Shown one piece after another: positions 1-5,850 of a stretch of 8,408 nucleotides of DNA. The position numbers were made by a program, and so were the translations under genes. Below the pieces are notes generated by a model. The model saw nothing but the letters and a program-made list of their open reading frames with translations, was not told the DNA's origin and made no database searches. Numbering within the stretch: the stretch's first letter is position 1; each line of letters opens with the position of its first letter. This DNA is from an uncultured bacterium (lineage in GTDB: Bacteria > Actinomycetota > Coriobacteriia > Coriobacteriales > Coriobacteriaceae): positions 1 through 8,408 of the forward strand of contig CAJMPF010000067.1 in NCBI GenBank assembly GCA_905215195.1, given 5' to 3'.

Positions 1-638
1 GTTCCGAGGTGTCCGCACTGCTGGGCCGTATGCCCTCCGCCGTTGGTTACCAGCCCACGCTGGCAACCGAGATGGGCGACCTCCAGGAGCGCATTACCTC
101 GACCAAGACGGGCTCCATTACCTCCGTCCAGGCTGTCTACGTCCCCGCAGACGACCTGACCGACCCGGCGCCTGCCACGACGTTTACGCACCTCGACGCC
201 ACCACGGTTCTTTCGCGTAGCATTTCGTCGCTCGGCCTGTTCCCGGCTATCGACCCGCTCGCGTCTTCCTCCGACGCTCTCGATCCCTCGATCGTTGGCG
301 AGGAGCACTACCGTGTCGCCGTCAAGGTCCAGGAGCTCCTGCAGGAGTACTCCGACCTTCAGGACATCATCGCCATTCTGGGTATGGACGAGCTGTCCGA
401 GGAGCAGCGCCTTACGGTCAACCGTGCCCGTAAGATTCAGCAGTTCCTCTCGCAGTCCTTCCACGTCGCCGAGAAGTTCACCGGCAACCCCGGTGTCTAC
501 GTCCGCGTCGAGGATACCGTCCGCTCTTTTGCCGAGATTGTCGACGGCAAGGCCGATGACCTGCCCGAGCAGGCTTTCCGCTATGCTTCCACGATTGAGG
601 ACGTGCGCGAGCGCGCCCGCAAGATGGGGGAGAAGTAG
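1..638 (+). CDS. atpD: ATP synthase F1 subunit beta (3' part, truncated by window edge)
   Basis: This is the C-terminal part, about 210 residues, of the catalytic beta subunit of F1Fo ATP synthase, which makes or hydrolyses ATP in the cytoplasmic F1 head. The reading frame is already open at the window edge (codons for Ser-Glu precede the GTG at 9), so that GTG is an internal Val and the true start lies upstream. Visible family blocks are SALLGRMPSAVGYQPTL, LQERITSTKTGSITS, the AVYVPADDLTDPAP stretch after it, ATTFTHLDATTVLSR, and the DELSEE catch-loop region followed by ARKIQQFLSQ. The Walker A and B motifs lie in the missing N-terminal half. The stop at 636-638 is 3 nt before atpC, as expected in an atp operon. 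The match to known AtpD sequences is so close that the identity is essentially certain. Confidence 0.98.
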   Translation, partial: SEVSALLGRMPSAVGYQPTLATEMGDLQERITSTKTGSITSVQAVYVPADDLTDPAPATTFTHLDATTVLSRSISSLGLFPAIDPLASSSDALDPSIVGEEHYRVAVKVQELLQEYSDLQDIIAILGMDELSEEQRLTVNRARKIQQFLSQSFHVAEKFTGNPGVYVRVEDTVRSFAEIVDGKADDLPEQAFRYASTIEDVRERARKMGEK

Positions 639-641
639 GTT

Positions 642-1034
642 ATGCGTATCCGCATCGTGTGCCCCGTGAGCTGCGCCTATGAGGGCGACGCTGCGTTTGT
701 GTCGATTCCGTCCACGGATGGCGAGTTTGGCGTCCTGCCTGCTCACTCCAGTGAGATCTGCACGATCGACCGCGGTTACGTTCGCGTTTCCGATAAGGCC
801 ATGGGCACTGTCGACCACACGTTTGCCGTGGCCGGCGGCTATGCCCAGGTTGCGGACGATGTCGTGACCGTTCTCGCCGAGCGCGCTTGCGATTTGGCGA
901 CCGTCGATGCCGACAAGCTTAAAGCTGATATTCAAGGTTTTGAAGAGAAGCTGGGTAATTTGTCGGAGGATGATGCACGCCGCGCCTACCTCTATAATGA
1001 AATCGCATGGTGTAAGCTCAAGCTTGCCCAATAG
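642..1034 (+). CDS. atpC: ATP synthase F1 subunit epsilon
   Basis: This is a 130-residue epsilon subunit, part of the central stalk of F1; it couples rotation to catalysis and can inhibit ATP hydrolysis. The N-terminal beta-sandwich shows the family pattern: a first strand MRIRIVCP, a YEGDAAFVSIPSTDGEFGVLPAH block at about residues 13-35, and a FAVAGGYAQV strand near residues 61-70. The C-terminal part (about 88-130) is a helical hairpin with the LYNEIAWCKLKLAQ end. The length is normal for the family. The ATG start lies 3 nt after the atpD stop and is served by the purine-rich GGGGGAG at 626-632 inside atpD, implying translational coupling. A strong terminator follows. The last third is more AT-rich than its surroundings and contains a perfect TATAAT at 993-998, which may be a promoter for the downstream gene. 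Confidence 0.96.
   Translation: MRIRIVCPVSCAYEGDAAFVSIPSTDGEFGVLPAHSSEICTIDRGYVRVSDKAMGTVDHTFAVAGGYAQVADDVVTVLAERACDLATVDADKLKADIQGFEEKLGNLSEDDARRAYLYNEIAWCKLKLAQ
993..998 (+). promoter_or_regulatory. Candidate -10 box inside atpC (possible murA promoter)
   Basis: The hexamer TATAAT matches the sigma-70 -10 consensus exactly and lies in the 3' end of atpC. The best -35 at 17-bp spacing (ATGATG, 970-975) matches TTGACA at only three positions, so the promoter is weakly supported. It is listed because the terminator immediately before murA leaves no room for a promoter between the two. Confidence 0.3.
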
Positions 1035-1070
1035 TCAAACGATTTAGCGTTCGACCATTTGCGAACACAT

Positions 1071-1109
1071 CATGCCCGGGATGGCCCAGCCATCCCGGGC
1101 ATGCTTTTT
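1071..1109 (+). terminator. Strong intrinsic terminator between atpC and murA
   Basis: A perfect 14-bp GC-rich stem (CATGCCCGGGATGG at 1071-1084 with its exact complement at 1090-1103) closes a 5-nt loop. It is followed by C and five Ts (1105-1109). This is a textbook Rho-independent terminator ending the ATP synthase operon. It is unusually close to the next gene: the murA Shine-Dalgarno starts about 2 nt after the T-tract. Confidence 0.9.
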
Positions 1110-1122
1110 GAAAGGGTAGACC

Positions 1123-2406
1123 TTGGATATTATCCGCGTTGAGGGTGGCCACGCCATCGGAGGCTCCGTGCCCGTTTCGGGCGCCAAGAACTCCGCACTC
1201 AAACTCATGGCGGCAACGCTTCTGGCGCCGGGCAAGACGACGCTGCAGAACGTGCCCGATATTTCCGATGTCCACGTGATGGGCAAGGTGCTCAAGGGCA
1301 TGGGCGCTACGATCGATGTTCTCGACGAGCACACGCTCGAGATTGATACCTCTCGGGTCGATTCTTGGGAGGCCCCTTACGAGCTCGTTGCCAAGATGCG
1401 TGCTTCCACCGCCGTCATGGGACCCCTGCTGGGTCGCTTCCATCGCGCCAAGATCGCCATGCCGGGCGGCTGCAACCTGGGTGCTCGCAAGATCGATATG
1501 CACATTCTTGGTCTTGAGGCCCTGGGCGTTGAGTTCGATACCGCCCACGGTTACATCAACGCTAATGCGCCCCAAGGTCTGCGCGGTACCACCGTCACGC
1601 TCGAGTTCGCCAGCGTCGGTGCGACCGAGAACCTCATCATGGCCTCTGTGCGCGCACAGGGCACCACTGTTATCGACAATGCCGCCCGCGAGCCCGAGAT
1701 CGTCGATCTCGCCAACATGCTCAACGAGATGGGCGCTAAGATTGTCGGCGCCGGTACGCCTGTCGTGACCATCGAGGGCGTGGAAGAGTTGCATCCTGTT
1801 ACCCATCGCGTAGTGGGCGACCGCATCGAGGCCGGTACCTTTATCGTCGCCGGTGCGCTGATGGCCGACGATCGCGGTGTCGATGTCACGGGCTTTTGCC
1901 CCATTCACTTGGGCATGGTGCTCAAGAAGATGGAGCTCATGGGTATCGACTGCAAGCGCGTCGAGGATGGCGTCCATGTGAACCGTGCCGAGCGTATCAA
2001 GCCGGTCGACATCCAGACGCTTCCGTTCCCCGGCTTCCCGACGGACATGCAGGCGCAGATTATGGTGCTCTCCGCCCTTGCCGACGGCAGTTCCGTTATT
2101 ACCGAGAACATCTTCGAGAATCGCTTTATGTTTGCCTCTGAGCTGGTGCGCATGGGTGCCGACATTCGTATCGAGAGCCATCATGCCATGATTCATGGCG
2201 TCAAGGGCTTCTCGGGTGCACAGGTTACCTCGCCCGATCTGCGTGGCGGAGCGGCCCTCGTCGTAGCGGGCTTGATCGCCGACGGGACGACCGAGGTTTC
2301 GGCCATCCATCACATCAAGCGCGGCTACGAGCAGTTTGTCGAAAAGCTGCAGGCGCTCGGCGCGCATGTCGAGCATGCTACCGTCCCCGATCCCGTCATC
2401 TACTAA
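1123..2406 (+). CDS. murA: UDP-N-acetylglucosamine 1-carboxyvinyltransferase (MurA)
   Basis: MurA catalyses the first committed cytoplasmic step of peptidoglycan synthesis, transferring enolpyruvate from PEP to UDP-GlcNAc. The 427-residue length is typical. Visible family residues are the AKNS motif (Lys22, Asn23), the flexible active-site loop PGGCNLGAR with catalytic Cys117 (Cys is the form normally sensitive to fosfomycin; some actinobacteria have Asp), Arg122, NAAREPEIVD (about 186-195), PGFPTDMQAQ with the general-base Asp308, and RGG (374-376) plus IKRGYE around Arg400 near the C-terminus. These correspond to the known E. coli catalytic and binding residues, so the enzyme should be active. 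The start is TTG at 1123, preceded 6 nt upstream by AAAGGG (1111-1116); the protein begins MDIIRVEGG, where MurA proteins normally begin. The atpC-murA neighbourhood is common in Gram-positive bacteria. An LCP gene follows 12 nt after the stop, probably in the same operon. Confidence 0.97.
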   Translation: MDIIRVEGGHAIGGSVPVSGAKNSALKLMAATLLAPGKTTLQNVPDISDVHVMGKVLKGMGATIDVLDEHTLEIDTSRVDSWEAPYELVAKMRASTAVMGPLLGRFHRAKIAMPGGCNLGARKIDMHILGLEALGVEFDTAHGYINANAPQGLRGTTVTLEFASVGATENLIMASVRAQGTTVIDNAAREPEIVDLANMLNEMGAKIVGAGTPVVTIEGVEELHPVTHRVVGDRIEAGTFIVAGALMADDRGVDVTGFCPIHLGMVLKKMELMGIDCKRVEDGVHVNRAERIKPVDIQTLPFPGFPTDMQAQIMVLSALADGSSVITENIFENRFMFASELVRMGADIRIESHHAMIHGVKGFSGAQVTSPDLRGGAALVVAGLIADGTTEVSAIHHIKRGYEQFVEKLQALGAHVEHATVPDPVIY

Positions 2407-2409
2407 TAC

Positions 2410-2412
2410 AGG
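2410..2412 (+). promoter_or_regulatory. Short Shine-Dalgarno that decides the LCP start
   Basis: AGG at 2410-2412 lies 6 nt before the ATG at 2419 but directly abuts the alternative TTG at 2413. The spacing favours the ATG. Confidence 0.5.
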
Positions 2413-2418
2413 TTGCCT

Positions 2419-3654
2419 ATGTTTAATAAAAAGCCCCTCGCGGATACCACCGCTCGAAGACCCTCAACTGGTGCGCAGGCCAAGATCTACAGTCGCGATA
2501 ACGTGGCTCGCTATTCCGAGCGCGCTCGTCAACGTCGTCGTAGCCACACGATTCGTCACGTCGCGCTCATTGTCGTGCTTGGCGTGCTGCTGAGTGCCAC
2601 TACCGCTGCCGGCCTGTGGTTTGCCACCATTATGGGCAAGCTCGGCGATTCTAATGTCATTACCGACAATCTGCGTCGGGTTCTGGTTGACACCGATGAG
2701 GCAAAGGATCCGTTCTACGTGCTGCTTCTTGGCACCGACGGCCGTCCGGGCGAGGATACGTATCGTGCCGACTCGATTATCCTGGCACGCATCGACCCCA
2801 CGCAAAAGCAGGCGACGCTCATTTCCGTTCCGCGCGACACCAAGGTCGAGTACAAGGGCGAGACCATGAAGATCAACGCCTGCCATACCGTTGGCGGCGC
2901 CGAGGCCATGGTCGAGGCTGTCAACGAGCTGTGCGGTGTTCAGATTTCCCACTATGCCGAGGTCAGCTTCGACGGTATGCAGGCGCTGATTGATTCGGTT
3001 GGCGGTATCGACATTAACGCAACCGATGATGTTGACGACCCCGAGCACCTGGATATTAAGATTACCGCTGGTCAGCAACATATGGACGGCGCCACCGCCC
3101 TTACCTATGCCCGCTGCCGCTACACCTATGCCGACGGCGATTACACGCGCATGCGCCATCAGCGTCAGGTGCTTGGCGCCCTTGCCAACCAGATTCTCAA
3201 TAACTTCGATGCCACGAAGATCTTTGGCCTGGTTAATTCGCTGTCCGATATGCTCGTAACCGATATGAGCGTTCAGGATATCGTGGCTACGGTCAACGCC
3301 ATGCGCGGTATGGATGTCGACGGTATCTACTCGGCCAACCTGCCCTCGTACGCCGACGACAGCACCATGATTGACGGTGTGAGCTACGTCTTTGTCTACG
3401 AGGACGAGCTCAAGGAAATGATGGAGCGCGTCGATGCCGGCAAGGATCCCAAGGGTCCCAACACCATGGGTCTTTCCGACGGTTCCAGCTCTACGATCGG
3501 CGACCTGAACAACAACACGTCTGACGACTACGCAAACGGTACCGCAACCTCATCGGTCAGCTCTGACGATTCCGATGACTCAAGCGATTCGAGCGATTCG
3601 GACTACTACGAAGAGCCCACCGGCGACGGCAACGGCTACGAAGCTAACTACTAG
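2419..3654 (+). CDS. LytR-CpsA-Psr (LCP) family cell-wall polymer ligase
   Basis: LCP proteins are membrane-anchored phosphotransferases that attach polyprenyl-linked glycopolymers to peptidoglycan on the outer face of the membrane. The 411-residue protein has a basic cytoplasmic N-terminus (about 1-46, rich in Arg/Ser), one transmembrane helix (about 47-71), and an extracellular LCP domain (about 98-262). Signature motifs are VLLLGTDGRPGE, RADSIIL with Arg116 and Asp118, ISVPRDT with Arg139 and Asp140, INACHTVGG, DSVGGIDIN, and DGDYTRMRHQRQ with Arg244 and Arg246. A linker domain follows, and the last 55 or so residues are low-complexity Ser/Asp/Asn, ending in Tyr-rich acidic sequence. ATG 2419 is chosen over the in-frame TTG at 2413 from RBS spacing. 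It follows murA by 12 nt and no terminator separates them, so co-transcription with murA fits a wall-assembly role. The transferred polymer cannot be told from sequence, so no gene symbol is given. Confidence 0.93.
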   Translation: MFNKKPLADTTARRPSTGAQAKIYSRDNVARYSERARQRRRSHTIRHVALIVVLGVLLSATTAAGLWFATIMGKLGDSNVITDNLRRVLVDTDEAKDPFYVLLLGTDGRPGEDTYRADSIILARIDPTQKQATLISVPRDTKVEYKGETMKINACHTVGGAEAMVEAVNELCGVQISHYAEVSFDGMQALIDSVGGIDINATDDVDDPEHLDIKITAGQQHMDGATALTYARCRYTYADGDYTRMRHQRQVLGALANQILNNFDATKIFGLVNSLSDMLVTDMSVQDIVATVNAMRGMDVDGIYSANLPSYADDSTMIDGVSYVFVYEDELKEMMERVDAGKDPKGPNTMGLSDGSSSTIGDLNNNTSDDYANGTATSSVSSDDSDDSSDSSDSDYYEEPTGDGNGYEANY

Positions 3655-3655
3655 A

Positions 3656-3683
3656 GTTACGCGGTTTTACCAAACCGCGTAAC
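3656..3683 (+). other. Perfect 12-bp hairpin just after the LCP stop
   Basis: GTTACGCGGTTT (3656-3667) and its exact complement (3672-3683) enclose a 4-nt loop, TACC. The hairpin begins 2 nt after the LCP stop codon, where a terminator is expected. No T-run follows on either strand, so it is not a classical intrinsic terminator. It may protect the 3' end of the transcript or act with the larger palindrome just downstream. Confidence 0.7.
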
Positions 3684-3696
3684 CAGTTGACGCTGC

Positions 3697-3796
3697 AAAC
3701 CCGCCAGAGCGGCAATCTGCCTTTCAACTTCGGCGGCATGATCAAAAGATCAATGCCACCTCGTTTCAAGGCACCTTGCTCGCTCTGGCGGGTTTT
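3697..3796. repeat. Long imperfect palindrome (about 100 bp) in the convergent gap
   Basis: The outer arms are a perfect 15-bp inverted repeat: AAACCCGCCAGAGCG at 3697-3711 and its complement at 3781-3795. Further nested pairing continues inward: GCAA (3712-3715) with TTGC (3776-3779), GCCTT (3719-3723) with AAGGC (3768-3772), and a central hairpin GGCATGATC (3735-3743) / GATCAATGCC (3748-3757) with one bulged A and an AAAA loop. The right arm ends in GGGTTTT, which could give weak Rho-independent termination of the LCP transcript. Alternatives are a MITE- or REP-like intergenic element or a structured RNA. Function is unassigned. Confidence 0.75.
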
Positions 3797-3804
3797 CGCT
3801 GTCG

Positions 3805-3943
3805 GTGCCAAAACATCGGCGTAACACTTGGCACATGGGTAGTCATTGGGGACGTTCTTAAACGACTGGTCAAAGGGGGCACTCTTGATGCACTTGGCAC
3901 TTGGGGACGTTCCTTTTGTACCGGCAGTTTGGGACACTCCTTG
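3805..3943. repeat. Block of short degenerate repeats
   Basis: The decamer CACTTGGCAC occurs identically at 3825-3834 and 3891-3900, and an inverted partial copy GTGCCAA sits at 3805-3811. TTGGGGACGTTC occurs at 3846-3857 and 3901-3912, and a decayed third copy of the type TTTGGGACACTCCTT lies at about 3928-3942. The order decamer then GGGGACGTTC is repeated with about 55-66 bp spacing. From memory, GGGGACGTTC-type strings are common in intergenic repeats of gut actinobacteria and clostridia; that is recollection, not a search. No transposase is present here. Confidence 0.6.
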
Positions 3944-3984
3944 CTTCAAGAGGCTGGCGTGCGTCAACCTATTCTCGTTGCAGT

Positions 3985-4023
3985 AAAAAAATCGCCCCGT
4001 TCTTGGTTGAGGACGGGGCGATT
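3985..4023 (-). terminator. Intrinsic terminator of pepT
   Basis: On the minus strand, an 11-bp perfect stem (plus-strand arms AATCGCCCCGT at 3990-4000 and ACGGGGCGATT at 4013-4023) with a 12-nt loop is followed by a run of seven U residues (A-tract 3985-3991 on the plus strand). It begins 27 nt after the pepT stop and is a standard Rho-independent terminator. Confidence 0.9.
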
Positions 4024-4049
4024 CGTCTTTTGGACTTGTGCAGCCAGGC

Positions 4050-5297
4050 TTATGCAAAGCGGGCGACGAGCTCCTGGAGCACGTCGGTCATCTTGACGAG
4101 CGAGCTGACCGGGACGAACTCGTTGACGCCGTGGTAGCAATAGCCGCCGGTGGAAAGGTTGGGGCAGGGCAGACCGCGGAACGACAGCTGGGCGCCGTCG
4201 GTGCCGCCACGAATCGGCAGCACTTGGGGCTCAACGCCGCAAGCAAGGTAGGCTTCCTTGGCAACATCAATAAGCTCGGGATAGTCACGAACGATCTCGG
4301 CCATATTTCGATACTGCTGCTTAATCTCGACCGTCACGCGCTCCTCACCCAGACGCTGGTTGAGCATCGAGGCGGCGGCATCAATAAGGTCGAGTTTCTG
4401 CTGGAACTTGGCGGCGTCATGGTCGCGGACGATATAGCGCGCTGTGGCGTGATCGACGGTCGCAGATACACCCTCAAGGTGATAAAAGCCCTCGTAGCCT
4501 TCCGTATACTCCGGGCGCTGCGCGTAGGGGAGCAACGCGTTGAAGTCGCAGAACAGATTGCCTGCGTTGACCATACGGCCCTTGGCGTCGCCCGGGTGGA
4601 TGGACTGGCCCTCAAAGCGGACGGTCGCCTCGGCGGCGTTAAAGCACTCCCACTCCAGCTCGCCGATGGGGCCGCCGTCGACCGTGTAGGCGTACTTGCA
4701 GCCAAAGGCATCGATATCCAACAGCTCGGCTCCGTGGCCGATCTCCTCGTCAGGGCAGAAGCAAATGCCGAGTGTGGGATGGGGCAGAGAAGGGTCCTGA
4801 GCGATACGCGCGACAAGCGACATGATCTCGGCGACGCCTGCCTTGTCGTCCGCGCCCAGCAGCGTGGTGCCATCGCTGCAGACCAGGTCCTCACACGCGA
4901 GGTCGTTCAGGGCGGGAAGCTTGGCGGTACTCATGGCAACGGGTTTACCGTCAACCGTGCCGCAGACCAGGTCGCCGCCTTCGTAGTGCACGATGTGCGG
5001 CTTCACGCCGGCGCCCGGTGCAACTTCGGTGGTGTCGAGATGGGCGATCAGGCCCAGGGCGGGCTTGTCCTCAGCGCCCGCACTTGCTGGGATATGCGCG
5101 CAGACATAGGCGTGCTCGGTCACGTGAGCATCTTCCGCACCAAGCTCGCGCAGTTCTTCAGCCAGTACGTTGGCAAGGTCAAACTGAACGGCGCTCGAGG
5201 GTACCTGGTCGCAGTTTGCATCCTCGGACTGCGTGTTGATCTGGACGTAGCGCAAAAAGCGCTCGAGGACATCGGGGCTCGTGGTGGTGTTTTCCAT
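4050..5297 (-). CDS. pepT: Peptidase T (tripeptide aminopeptidase, M20 family)
   Basis: Peptidase T is a cytoplasmic di-zinc aminopeptidase of family M20B that releases the N-terminal residue of tripeptides, recycling imported peptides. The 415-residue length matches the family (about 408 in E. coli). Metal and catalytic motifs appear in order: HLDTT with His86 and Asp88, GADDKAG with the bridging Asp (150 or 151), PDEEIGHG with catalytic Glu184 and metal Glu185, YTVDGG with Asp207, the dimerisation-domain HPGDAKGRMVNA block near 234-245, and YCYHGVNEF with His389. All expected ligands are present. The start chosen gives MENTTTSPDVLERFLRYV, as in the family; its RBS is GGAG (plus-strand 5306-5309) with 8-nt spacing. 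The frame stays open 32 codons further upstream, but that part is dissimilar to the family and overlaps the promoter region. It is transcribed divergently from the metalloregulator and convergently with the LCP gene. Confidence 0.95.
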   Translation of the reverse strand: MENTTTSPDVLERFLRYVQINTQSEDANCDQVPSSAVQFDLANVLAEELRELGAEDAHVTEHAYVCAHIPASAGAEDKPALGLIAHLDTTEVAPGAGVKPHIVHYEGGDLVCGTVDGKPVAMSTAKLPALNDLACEDLVCSDGTTLLGADDKAGVAEIMSLVARIAQDPSLPHPTLGICFCPDEEIGHGAELLDIDAFGCKYAYTVDGGPIGELEWECFNAAEATVRFEGQSIHPGDAKGRMVNAGNLFCDFNALLPYAQRPEYTEGYEGFYHLEGVSATVDHATARYIVRDHDAAKFQQKLDLIDAAASMLNQRLGEERVTVEIKQQYRNMAEIVRDYPELIDVAKEAYLACGVEPQVLPIRGGTDGAQLSFRGLPCPNLSTGGYCYHGVNEFVPVSSLVKMTDVLQELVARFA

Positions 5298-5305
5298 AAA
5301 GACCG

Positions 5306-5309
5306 CTCC
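5306..5309 (-). promoter_or_regulatory. Shine-Dalgarno deciding the pepT start
   Basis: GGAG on the minus strand lies 8 nt before the ATG at 5297-5295, supporting this start over the in-frame one at 5393. Confidence 0.65.
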
Positions 5310-5345
5310 AATCTTGGTCGTCGTGTGCAACAAGAACTCTAGCAC

Positions 5346-5363
5346 GGTATGCCACGGCATACC
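5346..5363. promoter_or_regulatory. Palindromic operator candidate between pepT and the metalloregulator gene
   Basis: GGTATGCC-AC-GGCATACC is a perfect 8+2+8 bp inverted repeat in the 120-bp divergent intergenic region. It ends 17 bp before the likely -10 (TAGAAT) of the regulator gene, so it covers the -35 position. An outer inverted pair, CGTCGTG (5319-5325) and CACGACG (5363-5369), flanks it. Symmetry and placement fit a dimeric winged-helix repressor such as the adjacent DtxR-like protein acting on itself and possibly pepT. Which protein binds is inference. Confidence 0.55.
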
Positions 5364-5380
5364 ACGACGCTTGGATGGGG

Positions 5381-5386
5381 TAGAAT
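5381..5386 (+). promoter_or_regulatory. Candidate -10 box for the metalloregulator-methyltransferase operon
   Basis: TAGAAT matches five of six positions of the -10 consensus, 31 nt before the regulator ATG. The -35 position (about 5358-5363, CATACC) is poor and overlaps the palindrome, so activity may depend on the regulator or on another sigma context. Confidence 0.45.
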
Positions 5387-5402
5387 CAGCCATTGAATGC
5401 AG

Positions 5403-5408
5403 AAGGGA
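5403..5408 (+). promoter_or_regulatory. Shine-Dalgarno deciding the metalloregulator start
   Basis: AAGGGA lies 9 nt before the ATG at 5418. The in-frame ATG at 5397 precedes this site and has no Shine-Dalgarno of its own, so 5418 is preferred. Confidence 0.6.
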
Positions 5409-5417
5409 CGGAAGATC

Positions 5418-5840
5418 ATGGATACGACAAATAGCTCGCGCGAACTACATCTGACGGTGGCGAACGAAGACTACTTGGAGTGCATGGTTCGCATTGAAAG
5501 CGAAGAGGGGGAAACCAACGGCGTGCGATCGGTCGACATCGCGCAGCGCCTTGGCGTCTCCAAGGCATCGGTCAATAAAGCGGTTTCGGCGCTCAAGGCA
5601 TCCGAACTTGTCGAGCAATCGCACTACGGCAAGGTAGTCCTGACCGATCGCGGCCGCGAGGTTGGTACGGCTATCTGGTACCGTCATCGCCTCATCCGCA
5701 CGTTTTTGGTTCAGGAGCTCGGTGTCGAATTTGAGCGAGCCGATTCCGAGGCCTGCATGATGGAGCATGCGCTTTCCGAGGACACGATGAACCGCTGGCT
5801 CGCCTATCTCGAAAAGCAGGGAATCAGCGTCGAGGAATAG
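5418..5840 (+). CDS. DtxR/MntR-family metal-dependent transcriptional regulator
   Basis: The 140-residue protein has the two-domain layout of short MntR-type regulators: a winged helix (about 11-80; recognition region VSKASVNKAVSALK at 47-60 and wing HYGKVVLTDRG at 69-79) and a helical metal-binding/dimerisation domain (about 81-135), without the C-terminal SH3-like domain of DtxR/IdeR. Aligned by eye with B. subtilis MntR, Asp18 and Glu21 (NEDYLE) match Asp8 and Glu11, His90 (WYRHRL) matches His77, and Glu116-His117 match Glu102-His103. The position of MntR Glu99 is Cys113 in SEACMMEH, the arrangement seen in DtxR (Cys102-Glu105-His106). The metal specificity is therefore uncertain, Mn or Fe being the main options, and no gene symbol is given. 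It starts a two-gene operon with a homocysteine methyltransferase 10 nt downstream and is divergent from pepT, with a palindrome between them. Confidence 0.88.
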   Translation: MDTTNSSRELHLTVANEDYLECMVRIESEEGETNGVRSVDIAQRLGVSKASVNKAVSALKASELVEQSHYGKVVLTDRGREVGTAIWYRHRLIRTFLVQELGVEFERADSEACMMEHALSEDTMNRWLAYLEKQGISVEE

Positions 5841-5850
5841 CGGGATATAT

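Noticed and set aside
1018..2376. Long minus-strand open frame of 452 codons opposite murA
   Set aside because: It mirrors murA, is His/Asp/Gly-rich as expected of an antisense frame of a GC-rich gene, and has no recognisable domain; murA is certain on the plus strand.
3697..3800. Palindrome as an integron attC site
   Set aside because: The ends do not match the RYYYAAC and GTTRRRY core sites and no integrase or cassette gene is nearby.
3644..4057. Minus-strand 137-codon frame across the convergent gap
   Set aside because: It starts inside pepT, runs through the pepT terminator, the repeat block and the palindrome, and its sequence is just the translation of those repeats. No plausible ribosome binding site.
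4038..5342. Plus-strand open frame of 434 codons opposite pepT
   Set aside because: It is an antisense shadow of pepT, starts at the pepT 3' end, and matches no family, while pepT has all catalytic motifs.
5298..5393. 32-residue N-terminal extension of peptidase T
   Set aside because: The extension does not resemble M20B proteins and spans the operator candidate, whereas the internal ATG has a GGAG at 8-nt spacing and a family-like N-terminus.
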